Assembly: GCF_001443045.1 (NCBI RefSeq)
Contig: NZ_LKPJ01000007.1
Location: forward strand, 1-64,000
Reading direction: 5' to 3'
DNA: 64,000 bases
From: Burkholderia ambifaria
Lineage (GTDB): Bacteria; Pseudomonadota; Gammaproteobacteria; Burkholderiales; Burkholderiaceae
Shown here: positions 7,503-19,409 of the stretch, piece by piece
Position numbering within the stretch: position 1 is the stretch's first letter
Layout of the letters: each line of letters opens with the position of its first letter
Position numbers and translations under genes: made by a program
Notes under the pieces: model-generated
What the model was told of the DNA's origin: nothing
The model's database searches: none
What the model saw: the letters and a program-made list of their open reading frames with translations, nothing else

Positions 7503-10211
7503 ATGACGCCACCGCTCCGGGACGCTTCCCATCTCATTCGCCGCCTCAATCCCCACTGCACCCGCTCGCTCGAGGCCGCGGCGAGCCTTTGCCAGACCCG
7601 GCTCGCGGACGAAATCGCGGTCGAACACTGGGTGCTGAAGCTGATCGAAGCGGGCGACGGCGACATACCCGCGCTGCTGCTCCACTACGACCTCGACCTC
7701 GATACCGTCCGGGATGCAATGGTCGACGTGATCGACCGCATGCCACGCACATTGCGCGGCATGCCGGCGCTGTCGCCGCAGTTGGCCACTGTACTCCAGG
7801 ATGCATGGGCACATGCGGCATCCGACGATCCCGACGGCCTGATTCGTTCCGGCCACCTGCTGCAAGCGATCGTCGACGCCCCTTATGTCCTGCGCACCCA
7901 GCGTGCGTGGCCGCTGCTGTCCGTCTCCAGCGCGCAGATTCGTCGCGTGCTGCCCCGACTCGGACGGCGCTCGTGCGAAAACGCAGTTGACGACGGTGTA
8001 TCAACACCCGAAGCCGACTCGGCCGGCGGTCTACCCGAAGCTGAAGCACCGACGTCGGGCGCTTCGGTGCAAGCTGCCCCCACGCGGGTGATCGAGCACG
8101 ACGCACTCGCGCGCTTCACCCTCGACCTGACCGAAAAGGCGCGTCGTGGCGAGATCGATCCCGTCTTCGGACGGGACCGGGAGATCCGGCAGATGATCGA
8201 CGTGCTCGCGCGCCGCCGCAAGAACAACCCGATCCTGGTCGGCGAACCGGGTGTCGGCAAGACCGCACTGGTCGAGGGGCTTGCATTGCGCGTAGTCGAC
8301 GACAACGTGCCGGAAACGATCCGCGGCACGCGCATCCTGACACTCGATCTCGGCTTGCTGCAGGCCGGCGCCGGTGTAAAGGGCGAGTTCGAACAACGAC
8401 TGAAGAACGTGATCGACGAGGTACGAGCGTCGACGACACCGATCCTGCTGTTCATCGACGAAGCGCATACGCTGATCGGCGCCGGAAACGCGGCAGGCGG
8501 CGCCGATGCCGCCAACCTGCTCAAGCCGGCGCTCGCACGCGGCGAGTTGCGCACGATCGCGGCCACCACGTGGGCTGAATACAAGGAATACTTCGAACGC
8601 GATGCCGCGCTCGAACGGCGCTTTCAGGTCATCAAGGTCGACGAGCCGGACGACGCAGCAGCCTGCCTGATGCTGCGCGGGCTCGCAAGCCGCTATGCGG
8701 CCCATCACGATGTCCACATTCGAGACGAAGCGATCGTCGCCGCCGTCCGGTTGTCGCGCCGCTACATTCCGGCGCGACTCCTGCCGGACAAGGCCGTCGA
8801 CCTGATCGACACGGCCGCCGCGCGCGTGCGAATGGCACTCGATGTACCGCCGGCGGAACTGCAGCAGGCGCGCGCGACGCTGGCAGCGCTCGAGCTGGAA
8901 CGCGACGCACTCGATGCCGACTCCCGCGCCGGCATCGTCGGCACCGCGGAACGACGTGCCACGATCGACACGGAACACAACGCGATGCGCGACACCGCCG
9001 ACTCGCTGTTCGACCAGTACGTACGGGAGCGCGAACTCGTCGATGCCTTGCGCACGCTGCGCGAGACAGTCGACCCCGCGCCTACCCCCGCGGACGTGGC
9101 CCAAGCAATCGACGCGTTGGCAATCGCTCAGGGAAAGTCGCCCATGATCGCGGCCGACGTCGATGCGCAATCCGTCGCGCGCGTGGTCGCCGAATGGACC
9201 GGCGTGCCGGTCGGCAATCTCGTCGACGATGAACTGAAAAGCCTGCTCGCGCTCGAAGCCACGCTCGCCGCACGCGTGGTCGCGCAGAACGACGCGATCG
9301 GCGCCTTGGCGGAGAGCCTTCGCACCGCCAAGGCCGGCCTGACAACCGAACATGCGCCGCTCGGCGTATTCCTGCTCGCCGGGCCGTCCGGCGTCGGCAA
9401 AACCGAGACTGCACGCGCGCTCGCCGACGTGCTGTTCGGCGGCGAAGCCGCGCTGACGACGATCAACCTGTCGGAGTACCAGGAAGCGCATACGGTGTCG
9501 CAGCTCAAGGGTTCGCCACCCGGCTACGTCGGTTACGGACGCGGCGGCGTTCTCACCGAAGCCGTGCGCCAGCGTCCGTATAGCGTCGTGCTGCTGGACG
9601 AAGTGGAGAAGGCGCATCGCGACGTGCTCGATATTTTCTATCAGGTGTTCGACCGCGGCACCATGCGCGACGGCGAGGGTCGCGAGATCGATTTCCGCAA
9701 TTGCGTTATCGTGATGACGTCCAATCTCGGCAGCACGCAGATCGACGATGCGACGGCCGAGGACACGTCGATCACGCAAGCCGCGTTGCGCGAAGCCATT
9801 CAACCGCAGCTGATCGCGCATTTTCAGCCGGCGCTGCTCGCACGTTTCCAGACGCTCGTCTATCGGCCGCTCGACGCCAGGGCACTTGCGTCGATCGTAC
9901 GGATCAAACTGGACCAGATTGCCGAACGCCTGCATCGGCAACACGCCGTCGCGCTCACGTGCGACGACGATCTGATCGATTCGATCGCGCAGCACTGCGT
10001 GTCGCGGGAATCCGGCGCACGTAGCGTCGATGCGTTCCTGAATCAGCGTGTACTTCCCATCGTGTCCCGCGAACTGCTTGCCCGGATGGCATCGGGTGTC
10101 GTGCCGCGACAAATCCTGCTGTCGGCAGGCACGGAAGGCGCGTTGACGATCGATTTCGTCGATGCCCCGACTACGCCTGATGGCGGCATCCAGCAGCCGA
10201 GCCACCGATGA
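7503..10211 (+). CDS. tssH: T6SS AAA+ ATPase TssH (ClpV)
   Basis: This 902-residue ClpB-family ATPase dismantles contracted TssBC sheaths so the subunits can be reused. It has an N-terminal Clp-N-like domain (about 1-150), then a linker. AAA domain 1 follows with Walker A GEPGVGKT at 247-254 and Walker B around FIDE at 317-320. A coiled middle region comes next, then AAA domain 2 with Walker A GPSGVGKT at 627-634 and a VVLLDEVEKAH Walker B near 696-706. The C-terminal ClpB D2-small domain ends in the stop shared with tssE (ATGA). The ClpV-type N-terminus and the location separate it from housekeeping ClpB. Confidence 0.95.
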   Translation: MTPPLRDASHLIRRLNPHCTRSLEAAASLCQTRLADEIAVEHWVLKLIEAGDGDIPALLLHYDLDLDTVRDAMVDVIDRMPRTLRGMPALSPQLATVLQDAWAHAASDDPDGLIRSGHLLQAIVDAPYVLRTQRAWPLLSVSSAQIRRVLPRLGRRSCENAVDDGVSTPEADSAGGLPEAEAPTSGASVQAAPTRVIEHDALARFTLDLTEKARRGEIDPVFGRDREIRQMIDVLARRRKNNPILVGEPGVGKTALVEGLALRVVDDNVPETIRGTRILTLDLGLLQAGAGVKGEFEQRLKNVIDEVRASTTPILLFIDEAHTLIGAGNAAGGADAANLLKPALARGELRTIAATTWAEYKEYFERDAALERRFQVIKVDEPDDAAACLMLRGLASRYAAHHDVHIRDEAIVAAVRLSRRYIPARLLPDKAVDLIDTAAARVRMALDVPPAELQQARATLAALELERDALDADSRAGIVGTAERRATIDTEHNAMRDTADSLFDQYVRERELVDALRTLRETVDPAPTPADVAQAIDALAIAQGKSPMIAADVDAQSVARVVAEWTGVPVGNLVDDELKSLLALEATLAARVVAQNDAIGALAESLRTAKAGLTTEHAPLGVFLLAGPSGVGKTETARALADVLFGGEAALTTINLSEYQEAHTVSQLKGSPPGYVGYGRGGVLTEAVRQRPYSVVLLDEVEKAHRDVLDIFYQVFDRGTMRDGEGREIDFRNCVIVMTSNLGSTQIDDATAEDTSITQAALREAIQPQLIAHFQPALLARFQTLVYRPLDARALASIVRIKLDQIAERLHRQHAVALTCDDDLIDSIAQHCVSRESGARSVDAFLNQRVLPIVSRELLARMASGVVPRQILLSAGTEGALTIDFVDAPTTPDGGIQQPSHR

Positions 10212-10630
10212 CCGCCGGCCCCTCCCTCTACGACATGCTGCTCGGCCAGATCGGCGGCGAGCCGATCGGCGCTTACGACGACCGGACGCTCGAATGCCTG
10301 AGCGTGCAACAGAACGTGCGCCGCATTCTCAATACGCGGGCCGGCGCGCTCAAGCACCTGCCCGACTACGGGTTGCCCGACCTCACGAACATCTACAAGG
10401 CATTGCCCGCGTCGGCGCATTTGCTCAAGCAGCAGATGGAAGCCACGCTGCTGAAATACGAGCCGCGCATTCGTTCGATCGACATCGGAATCGTCGACAA
10501 CCGCGATCCCGGAATCCTGGTCAGCTTCGAGATGACATGCCACCTGAAGAACGCCGGGCTTGTGCGCTTCGGCACCTACTTCGAACCGCCGGGGCGCCTG
10601 CGCGTCGAACGTCGCATCGACTGGTCGTGA
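10208..10630 (+). CDS. tssE: T6SS baseplate wedge protein TssE (gp25-like)
   Basis: This 140-residue protein belongs to the T4 gp25-like family; TssE joins TssK, TssF and TssG in the baseplate and starts sheath polymerisation. The central LPDYGLPD motif and the C-terminal half with GILVSFEMTCHL fit the family. The start codon overlaps the tssH stop (ATGA). It is the last gene of the rightward arm; the next gene runs the other way and ends only 10 bases later. Confidence 0.9.
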   Translation: MTAGPSLYDMLLGQIGGEPIGAYDDRTLECLSVQQNVRRILNTRAGALKHLPDYGLPDLTNIYKALPASAHLLKQQMEATLLKYEPRIRSIDIGIVDNRDPGILVSFEMTCHLKNAGLVRFGTYFEPPGRLRVERRIDWS

Positions 10631-10640
10631 TCGCACACCG

Positions 10641-11426
10641 TCACTGCCCGTGCGCCAGATGCGCCGCAAACCCCACCTTCTCGGGCGCGATTCCCGCCTT
10701 CAACGTCAGCGCCGGAATCTCGTAGTCTCCCGCATTCTGCCGCCGGAACGGAATCGGCTGAGCGGTCCACAGTTCGTCGAGACGCTTGCCGAGTGCCGCA
10801 CGCGTTTCGTCGAAACGCACGTCGTTCATCCGCCCCGTCCGGTAGATCACGAACGGCGGCAGCACGTCGAACCCCGGGTAATACAGGATCCCGTGCTGGA
10901 TCGGGAACAGCACGTCGTCGATCGGCCCGTTGATGCCGCGCGCACTGTAGTGCGACTCCCAGCCGCCGGTCGTGACGATCACCATCGCACGCTTGCCCGC
11001 AAGCGAGCCTTCGCCGTAACGGTCGCCCCAATGCTGGTCGGAATGCTCGCCCACGCCGTACGCGAAACCGTACGCATACACGCGCTCGACCCAGCCCTTC
11101 ATGATCGCCGGCATCGAGAACCACCACAGCGGGAACTGCAGGATCACTGCATCGGCCCACTTCAGCTTGGCCTGTTCGCACGCGATGTCGTCGCGCTGCG
11201 TGCCCGTCTCGAATGCACGCTTCGAATCGAGCGCGGGATCGAAGCGTGCGTCGGGCGCACCGTCCGTCACGTCGTGCGCGTCGAACGCGGCCTTCCAGTT
11301 CATCGCATACAGATCGGTCACCTGCACGGCGTGGCCGGCCGCTTCGAGATGCTCGACCGCGAAGTCCCGCAACGCGCCGTTCAACGAGCGCGGCTCGGGA
11401 TGGGCATAGACGATCAGCACGTTCAT
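10641..11426 (-). CDS. NAD(P)H dehydrogenase (quinone) / flavodoxin-fold oxidoreductase
   Basis: This protein of about 261 residues belongs to the MdaB/NQO1-like family of flavin-dependent quinone reductases. The N-terminus MNVLIVYAHPEPRSLN is the phosphate-binding loop of the fold, and FPLWWFSMPAIMKGW in the middle contacts flavin in homologues. Two ATGs are possible. The GGAG site sits only 2 bases from the upstream ATG (11,432) but 8 bases from the ATG at 11,426, so I prefer the latter. A LysR gene is divergent 86 bases away and probably controls it, the usual arrangement for such reductases. Confidence 0.88.
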   Translation of the reverse strand: MNVLIVYAHPEPRSLNGALRDFAVEHLEAAGHAVQVTDLYAMNWKAAFDAHDVTDGAPDARFDPALDSKRAFETGTQRDDIACEQAKLKWADAVILQFPLWWFSMPAIMKGWVERVYAYGFAYGVGEHSDQHWGDRYGEGSLAGKRAMVIVTTGGWESHYSARGINGPIDDVLFPIQHGILYYPGFDVLPPFVIYRTGRMNDVRFDETRAALGKRLDELWTAQPIPFRRQNAGDYEIPALTLKAGIAPEKVGFAAHLAHGQ

Positions 11427-11512
11427 GTTCATTGCTCCGTTGATTGAATGACTGCAGGATGCCGTCGCCAAAGGTATATTGGAAATGAATTCCAGATATC
11501 CCAGGTATAGTC

Positions 11513-12406
11513 ATGAACAATCTCAGACGGCTGGACCTGAACCTGCTGGTCACGCTGGACGTGCTGCTCGCCGAGCACAACGTCACGCGGGCGGCTGAAA
11601 AGCTGAACATGTCGCAGCCGTCGGTCAGCGTGCAATTGCAGAAATTGCGCGAGCTGTTCGGCGATCCGCTGCTGCTGCCGGGGCCGCGCGGGATGCGGCC
11701 GACCGCGCGCGCGGAAACGCTGCGCGAGCCGCTGCGGGACGCGCTCGATGCGATCGAACGCGCGGTGCTGACGGCCACGCCGTTCGATCCGGCAACCGCG
11801 ACGAACACATGGCGCGTGGCCGCGACCGACTATGGCGAATCGACGATCGTCCTGCCTGCACTGAACGCGCTGCGTTCGGCCGCCCCCGCTACGCGGCTCG
11901 CCGTCGTCGAACTCGCGCCGCCGCGCATCGAGCAGGATGCGGAGCGAAACGGCATCGACCTGGCTTTCCATACGACCGACGGCTCGCCGGAAGGAATGCG
12001 GCGCCTGCCGCTGTTCGTCGAGCGATACGTGCTCGTCGGCCGCGCCGGTCATCCGAAACTGAAGCGACGCCCTACGCTCGCGCAGTTCGGCGCGCTGGAA
12101 CACGTGATCGTGTCGCCCGACGGCGGCGGCTTCTTCGGCGTGACGGATGAAGCGCTCGCGAAAGCGGGCGCCGCGCGGCGTGTCGTGCTGTCGGTTCCGC
12201 ATTTCCTGTTCGTGATGTCGGCCGTCGCCGCCACCGACCTCGTGGCAATGCTGCCCGAGCGGCTGGTGCGCAATACGCCCGCGTTGCGCGTCGTGGAGGC
12301 GCCCGTCGAGGTCCCCGGCTACGAGATGTCGATGCTGTGGCACGAACGCGTGCATCGCGATCCGGCGCATCGATGGCTGCGGGAGACGATCGCCGCGTCG
12401 GTGTAA
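11513..12406 (+). CDS. LysR-family transcriptional regulator (NodD/NagR-like subgroup)
   Basis: This 297-residue regulator has the N-terminal winged helix-turn-helix in the form LRRLDLNLLVTLDVLLAEHN, followed by the recognition segment TRAAEKLNMSQPSVS. That N-terminal form is typical of the NodD/NahR-like LysR group. The remaining 200 residues form the substrate-binding-like effector domain. It is divergent from the quinone reductase gene across 86 bases, so it most likely controls that promoter and its own. The effector is not predictable from sequence. Confidence 0.9.
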   Translation: MNNLRRLDLNLLVTLDVLLAEHNVTRAAEKLNMSQPSVSVQLQKLRELFGDPLLLPGPRGMRPTARAETLREPLRDALDAIERAVLTATPFDPATATNTWRVAATDYGESTIVLPALNALRSAAPATRLAVVELAPPRIEQDAERNGIDLAFHTTDGSPEGMRRLPLFVERYVLVGRAGHPKLKRRPTLAQFGALEHVIVSPDGGGFFGVTDEALAKAGAARRVVLSVPHFLFVMSAVAATDLVAMLPERLVRNTPALRVVEAPVEVPGYEMSMLWHERVHRDPAHRWLRETIAASV

Positions 12407-12511
12407 GCCGCGCGCGGGAACGACTCGACGCACGCTTCGACCACCCTCACCGCCGCGCTCGAACCGGTTGCGACGAACACACGTGCATTCAGCACTTGAA
12501 ACCGCCTCGAA

Positions 12512-12531
12512 CACTGTATATATTTACAGTG
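12512..12531. promoter_or_regulatory. LexA (SOS) box upstream of the 12,593 gene
   Basis: CACTGTATATATTTACAGTG fits the proteobacterial LexA consensus CTGT-N8-ACAG with an all-AT core and 7-base outer arms that pair perfectly. Its end lies 61 bases before the ATG of the next gene, the usual position for an SOS operator. No other box of this quality was noticed in the window. Confidence 0.8.
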
Positions 12532-12592
12532 CTTTTGCACCATTTGACCCGAATTCCGTCACCCATGACGGACGGACTTCTGTGAGGCGACC

Positions 12593-12997
12593 ATGTTCCA
12601 GTCATCCGCATTCGATCCCGAGCAACCCGGCTTCAACCCCGTCCACTTCGAGCGTGCCGCGCAGCGGGCGGTCGTCGATCTTCAGCGTGTCGTCGGCGGC
12701 CCTGCGCAACGCGCGCTCGGCCTGCGGCGCCGCACTCATCCGGCCGCCGTCCGCACGATGAGCTGGCAGGCGCTGCTGAACGTCGAGGAACTCGCGTTCT
12801 CGAATACCGGTTTCCTGAGCCGCAACGATCCGACGGTCGTCGACGCGTTCATCCGCCTGCGCGACAGCCGGCTGGTCGCCGCGGACGTCGAGGAGCCTGT
12901 CGACTGGCGCCGCGACGACGACGACCTGCCGGCCGTCTACCTGATCGTCAAGGCAATGCTGGAAGCGGAAGAGGAAGAGCGGGCCGAAGCGGCCTGA
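12593..12997 (+). CDS. uncharacterised protein, probably DNA-damage (SOS) induced
   Basis: This 134-residue protein is not one I recognise. It has no signal peptide or membrane segment. The N-terminal half is basic (QRALGLRRRTH near residue 40), the middle (MSWQALLNVEELAFSNTGFL) is hydrophobic and helical, and the C-terminus is strongly acidic (EAEEEERAEAA). The start is supported by GAGG 5 bases upstream. The one clue to function is the LexA box 62 bases upstream. It stands alone: a LysR gene precedes it on the same strand and the next gene converges on it. Candidate roles such as a cell-division brake or a repair accessory are guesses. Confidence 0.75.
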   Translation: MFQSSAFDPEQPGFNPVHFERAAQRAVVDLQRVVGGPAQRALGLRRRTHPAAVRTMSWQALLNVEELAFSNTGFLSRNDPTVVDAFIRLRDSRLVAADVEEPVDWRRDDDDLPAVYLIVKAMLEAEEEERAEAA

Positions 12998-13192
12998 GGC
13001 ACACGTGCCGGTGGCAGATGGCGGTCTGCCGGAATCGCGTCGCCATGTTGCATGGCGCCGCGGTACATCCGGTCCACGCAACCGGCGTGTTGCGGGATGC
13101 CGCAACACATCGGCCGGAAAGTCGGGAGCCGTCGCGCACGCAGCGCGCTGCCGCGCGACGCACGCCGTCTCGAAACCCGGAACGCCTGCCCG

Positions 13193-16385
<3,193 letters not shown>

Positions 16386-16476
16386 TGCGGAAACGCGGGA
16401 GATGCGCTCGCCCGCGCATTCATCGGTATGATGAATGCCACACCAACGCGATGTCGGCTGACGCCCTCTTCCAATC

Positions 16477-17022
16477 ATGCGCAATCACACCACGCTGATC
16501 GACGCGAGGATCGACCGTATCGATACGAACCTCATCCGCGTCAAGACCGACATCAAGCAGGTGCCGCTTTATCGCCTGACGATGCAGGATGTTTGCTACT
16601 TCATCGCGGCCGGCGACGTCGACGCCGAAGCGTTCAAGCAGGTGGATCGGTTGAAGCCCGGCATGGCCGTACGCGCATGCGTCTTCGACGACCGCGGCCG
16701 TCGCCGGATCGCATGGATCAGAAGCCACGATCTGGCGATCGCGCCCTACGATGCATTCGCCCAGAAAGACCGCAACCTGTCGCTGCTCACCTGGGCGTCG
16801 TGCGTGTTCATCCTGAGCCTGTTGATCGGCGGCGCCGCGTTCAAATCGGGCTGGGCGCTCGTCCTCGCACTGACCGTGTTCGCGAGCATCATCAGCATGC
16901 TGGGCACGCTGCTCGCGATTGCCGGCCTGTCCGAATGGGTGTTCCGGCCGCAGCGGCGCGAAGCCAGGGAACAGTGGCAATGCCAGCCGTCCCGTTTCAC
17001 GATCGAACGGAGCAACGCATGA
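16477..17022 (+). CDS. uncharacterised membrane protein with two helices (first of a pair)
   Basis: This 181-residue protein is not recognised. The first 105 residues are soluble, beta-rich by appearance, with RLTMQDVCYFIAAGD and later RSHDLAIAPYDA. Two adjacent hydrophobic helices follow (about 107-125 and 129-149), then a basic tail. The stop overlaps the next start as ATGA. The next gene encodes a protein of the same layout (soluble N-part, two helices, short tail), so the two may be diverged duplicates forming a membrane complex. It lies downstream of an AraC gene with a 91-base gap, and nothing in the context gives a role. Confidence 0.7.
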   Translation: MRNHTTLIDARIDRIDTNLIRVKTDIKQVPLYRLTMQDVCYFIAAGDVDAEAFKQVDRLKPGMAVRACVFDDRGRRRIAWIRSHDLAIAPYDAFAQKDRNLSLLTWASCVFILSLLIGGAAFKSGWALVLALTVFASIISMLGTLLAIAGLSEWVFRPQRREAREQWQCQPSRFTIERSNA

Positions 17023-17621
17023 CCGATCGCTCCATGCGGATTGCGTCCGGCAGCGTCATGTCGGTCAGCCAGAAAACGATCAATACGAAGGTCTGGAGCA
17101 ATAACCTCGGCTGGACCACGCAAAGCATCGAGGAGATCGCTCTTCGGCTCGACGCGTTCGACGCGCCGCTTACGCTGAGGACAAGCGGGACGCGCAACCT
17201 CTTCCTCGTCGCGGGCGATCAGCTGAATGTCGCCTATGCCGAAGGCCTCGATAGCCTGGCAATCTACGGAATCCGCAACGTCACCGACGGCTCGGTGTAT
17301 CTCGTTCGCCCCGCGCGGGTCGCCGGCGCCCGAACCGATGTAGCCGTGACGATCGGCGCGCTGATCTGCCTGACGCTCGTCACCGGCATCCTGTCCGCCG
17401 TGCAACGCAGTACCGACGGCATGCTCGACATATTTGCGTGGTTCGGTGCAGCCGTGATCGGCTTCTTCGTGGCGAGTACGATCCTGCGCTCGGTGTTCGG
17501 TCTGATCGTGTGGCCCGAAATTCGACGGCTCAAGCAACCGGGCGGCAAACGCGAGATGAATGCCGCCAGGAACGCGCTCTCGCTCGCGCCGGAGGATACG
17601 CCGCGCATCCGCTTCATCTGA
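17019..17621 (+). CDS. uncharacterised membrane protein with two helices (second of a pair)
   Basis: This 200-residue protein starts at the ATG overlapping the previous stop. The frame is open much further upstream, but that part overlaps the preceding gene. Residues 1-108 are soluble and include LTLRTSGTRNLFLVAGDQLN. Two hydrophobic helices (about 112-130 and 140-160) and a tail follow. The pattern, a short beta-like sentence containing a hydrophobic FLVAGD/YFIAAGD core before two helices, matches its neighbour. No family is recognised. The pair ends 20 bases before the convergent aconitase X gene. Confidence 0.7.
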   Translation: MTDRSMRIASGSVMSVSQKTINTKVWSNNLGWTTQSIEEIALRLDAFDAPLTLRTSGTRNLFLVAGDQLNVAYAEGLDSLAIYGIRNVTDGSVYLVRPARVAGARTDVAVTIGALICLTLVTGILSAVQRSTDGMLDIFAWFGAAVIGFFVASTILRSVFGLIVWPEIRRLKQPGGKREMNAARNALSLAPEDTPRIRFI

Positions 17622-17641
17622 GCCGGCGTGGGCGAGACGCT

Positions 17642-18091
17642 TCAGCCGCCGACGTCAATCCGCGCGCCACCGTCCCCGCCGCCCGCCTCGATCCGCACCT
17701 CGCCGGTCGCGGCGACGATCGCGTCATACACGTCGTCCGTCACGCACACCACCGGCACCGCAATCCCATACAGTTCGGCAGCCACGATCGCACCGATCGA
17801 GATGATCAGGTCCCGCTCCTTCAGCACGATCCCGATCGGCCCCGTGCCGTTGCGCACTGCTTCCGCGAGCACGCTGCTGCTCGAGCTCGAACCCTTCGCG
17901 TGCGGCATCACCATGATCCGGCCGGCCAGGCTCGCGCCGGCCTGCGGATGCCCGCGATCGACGATCCGCCCCGCGCCCGAGTCGTAGCCGCCCCAGAAGC
18001 TGAGCGGCTTGTCGAGCACGATCGTGTTCGCGCACACGCTGCCCTGCACGAGCGTGTCGCCCGTCAGTTTCCCGATCGTTGCTTCAGTCAT
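17642..18091 (-). CDS. aconitase X swivel-domain subunit (DUF126/AcnX small)
   Basis: This 149-residue protein is the swivelling small domain of aconitase X, separate from the catalytic subunit in bacteria. The family motif LSFWGGYDSGAGRIVDRGHP is near residues 29-48, and a run of serines after HAKG (about 68-73) supplies the catalytic base in aconitase-type enzymes. The start codon lies within the end of the large-subunit gene (8-base overlap), so the two are coupled. Bacterial two-subunit AcnX enzymes characterised so far are cis-3-hydroxy-L-proline dehydratases; that is the best guess, not proof. Confidence 0.88.
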   Translation of the reverse strand: MTEATIGKLTGDTLVQGSVCANTIVLDKPLSFWGGYDSGAGRIVDRGHPQAGASLAGRIMVMPHAKGSSSSSSVLAEAVRNGTGPIGIVLKERDLIISIGAIVAAELYGIAVPVVCVTDDVYDAIVAATGEVRIEAGGGDGGARIDVGG

Positions 18092-19343
18092 CGAATCGCA
18101 CCCTTCCTTCGAACGCGGAGCGCACGCACTCGCGCATGCTGCCGTACGCCACCGTGACGCCAATGTTCGCGGGCGCATACGACGCCCACTTCCCCGAGTT
18201 CGTCATCACCAGGCCCGACAGCTGTTTCATCACCGGCGTGATGTACGTGCAGGTGTCGACGACGATCTGGATGCCGCGCGCGTCGAACTTGTCCGCGAGC
18301 CCGAGCTCGCCCAGCTCCCACAGAATGAAGCGGCTCGTGTTCACGTAGAAATCGCACGTCGGCTTGCCGTCGAACTGATCGAGCAGCGCGTCGAGCGTGC
18401 GGAATTCGGCCAGCGAGAAATGCGGCGTGCCGAGTGCGACCGCGACGAGCGCATCGCCGGCCGCGCCATGATTCAGCGTGCGGCGGATCTCGTCGAGATC
18501 GGCCATCGCGACCTCGACCGTTCGCTGCGCCGCCTGCCCGTGCAATGCGGCATCGAGCGTCGGCGCCTCGGGCGTGACGCCCACCGCATGAAACAGCGCG
18601 ACGGCCCCGCTCGATGCGGCGGCCGCGCCGAGCGCCTTGAGTTCGTCTTCGGTGGTGTCGACGGGCAATCCGACGATCGCCGGCACGATCGCGCCCGCGA
18701 TCCTGCCGATCAGCAACCCGAGCGCCGCGAAATAGATGTCGCGCGACGACCGGTTGCCGAAGTCCGGCGCGTTGAACACGATCCGCGCCGCGCGATTCGA
18801 TTCGACGTGCAGGCCCGCATACGGCGCGCGTCCGGTGATCGCGGCGGCCAGGTCGAGAAAGTCGCCGTAGCGGCTGGTGCGCGCACCGAGCACCGAATTC
18901 GCGAACACGATCGCATTGGATTCGGCCCACGCGATTTGCTCGCCGACGCGCGGACGATGCTTCAGCTGATACGGCGCGCACGTGAAGCTCGATTCGCAGC
19001 CGAGTTGCAGGTGCGCATCCATCAGGCGCTGCGCGTCGCGCTGGATCGTGCGGTCGCCGTGATACAGCTCGGGATGGATCAGGTCGAGCGACCCGACGTT
19101 CAGGGTGGTCGGCACCGCGACTTGCGCGCCGGTATCGACGAAATACTCGACGAAATACTCGACGAAGTCGAGGCTCGTCCGGCCGTGGTAAAGACAACCG
19201 TCGATATGCGCGGACGTGATGTCGATCAGGTGCGGCGCCGACATGACCTCGGCCGTGCGCGCGACGATCCGCATCGCGCGCGCGACGCCGTCGCCGAATG
19301 CGCCGCGCAACATCGCGTCGTCGCGCTCGCTCAACTGCAGCAT
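18084..19343 (-). CDS. aconitase X catalytic subunit, probable cis-3-hydroxy-L-proline dehydratase
   Basis: This 419-residue protein is the AcnX catalytic (DUF521) subunit. Family segments are LIDITSAHIDGCLYHG near the N-terminus, VPTTLNVGSLDL, and a C-terminal VVDTCTYITP with conserved Cys. Cysteines in GCESSFTC and DTC are candidate cluster ligands. The small subunit follows with an 8-base overlap. An oddity is a 12-base tandem duplication (about 19,136-19,160) that repeats VEYF within DFVEYFVEYFVD, apparently an in-frame insertion of four residues. A MarR gene lies upstream on the same strand with a 66-base gap and could be co-transcribed with it. Confidence 0.87.
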   Translation of the reverse strand: MLQLSERDDAMLRGAFGDGVARAMRIVARTAEVMSAPHLIDITSAHIDGCLYHGRTSLDFVEYFVEYFVDTGAQVAVPTTLNVGSLDLIHPELYHGDRTIQRDAQRLMDAHLQLGCESSFTCAPYQLKHRPRVGEQIAWAESNAIVFANSVLGARTSRYGDFLDLAAAITGRAPYAGLHVESNRAARIVFNAPDFGNRSSRDIYFAALGLLIGRIAGAIVPAIVGLPVDTTEDELKALGAAAASSGAVALFHAVGVTPEAPTLDAALHGQAAQRTVEVAMADLDEIRRTLNHGAAGDALVAVALGTPHFSLAEFRTLDALLDQFDGKPTCDFYVNTSRFILWELGELGLADKFDARGIQIVVDTCTYITPVMKQLSGLVMTNSGKWASYAPANIGVTVAYGSMRECVRSAFEGRVRFDD

Positions 19344-19409
19344 GGGAGCTCCTCGTGTCTCGTCCGGTGGATCCGGATCGCTTTCGTCATACTACCGCGC
19401 GCATTGCGC

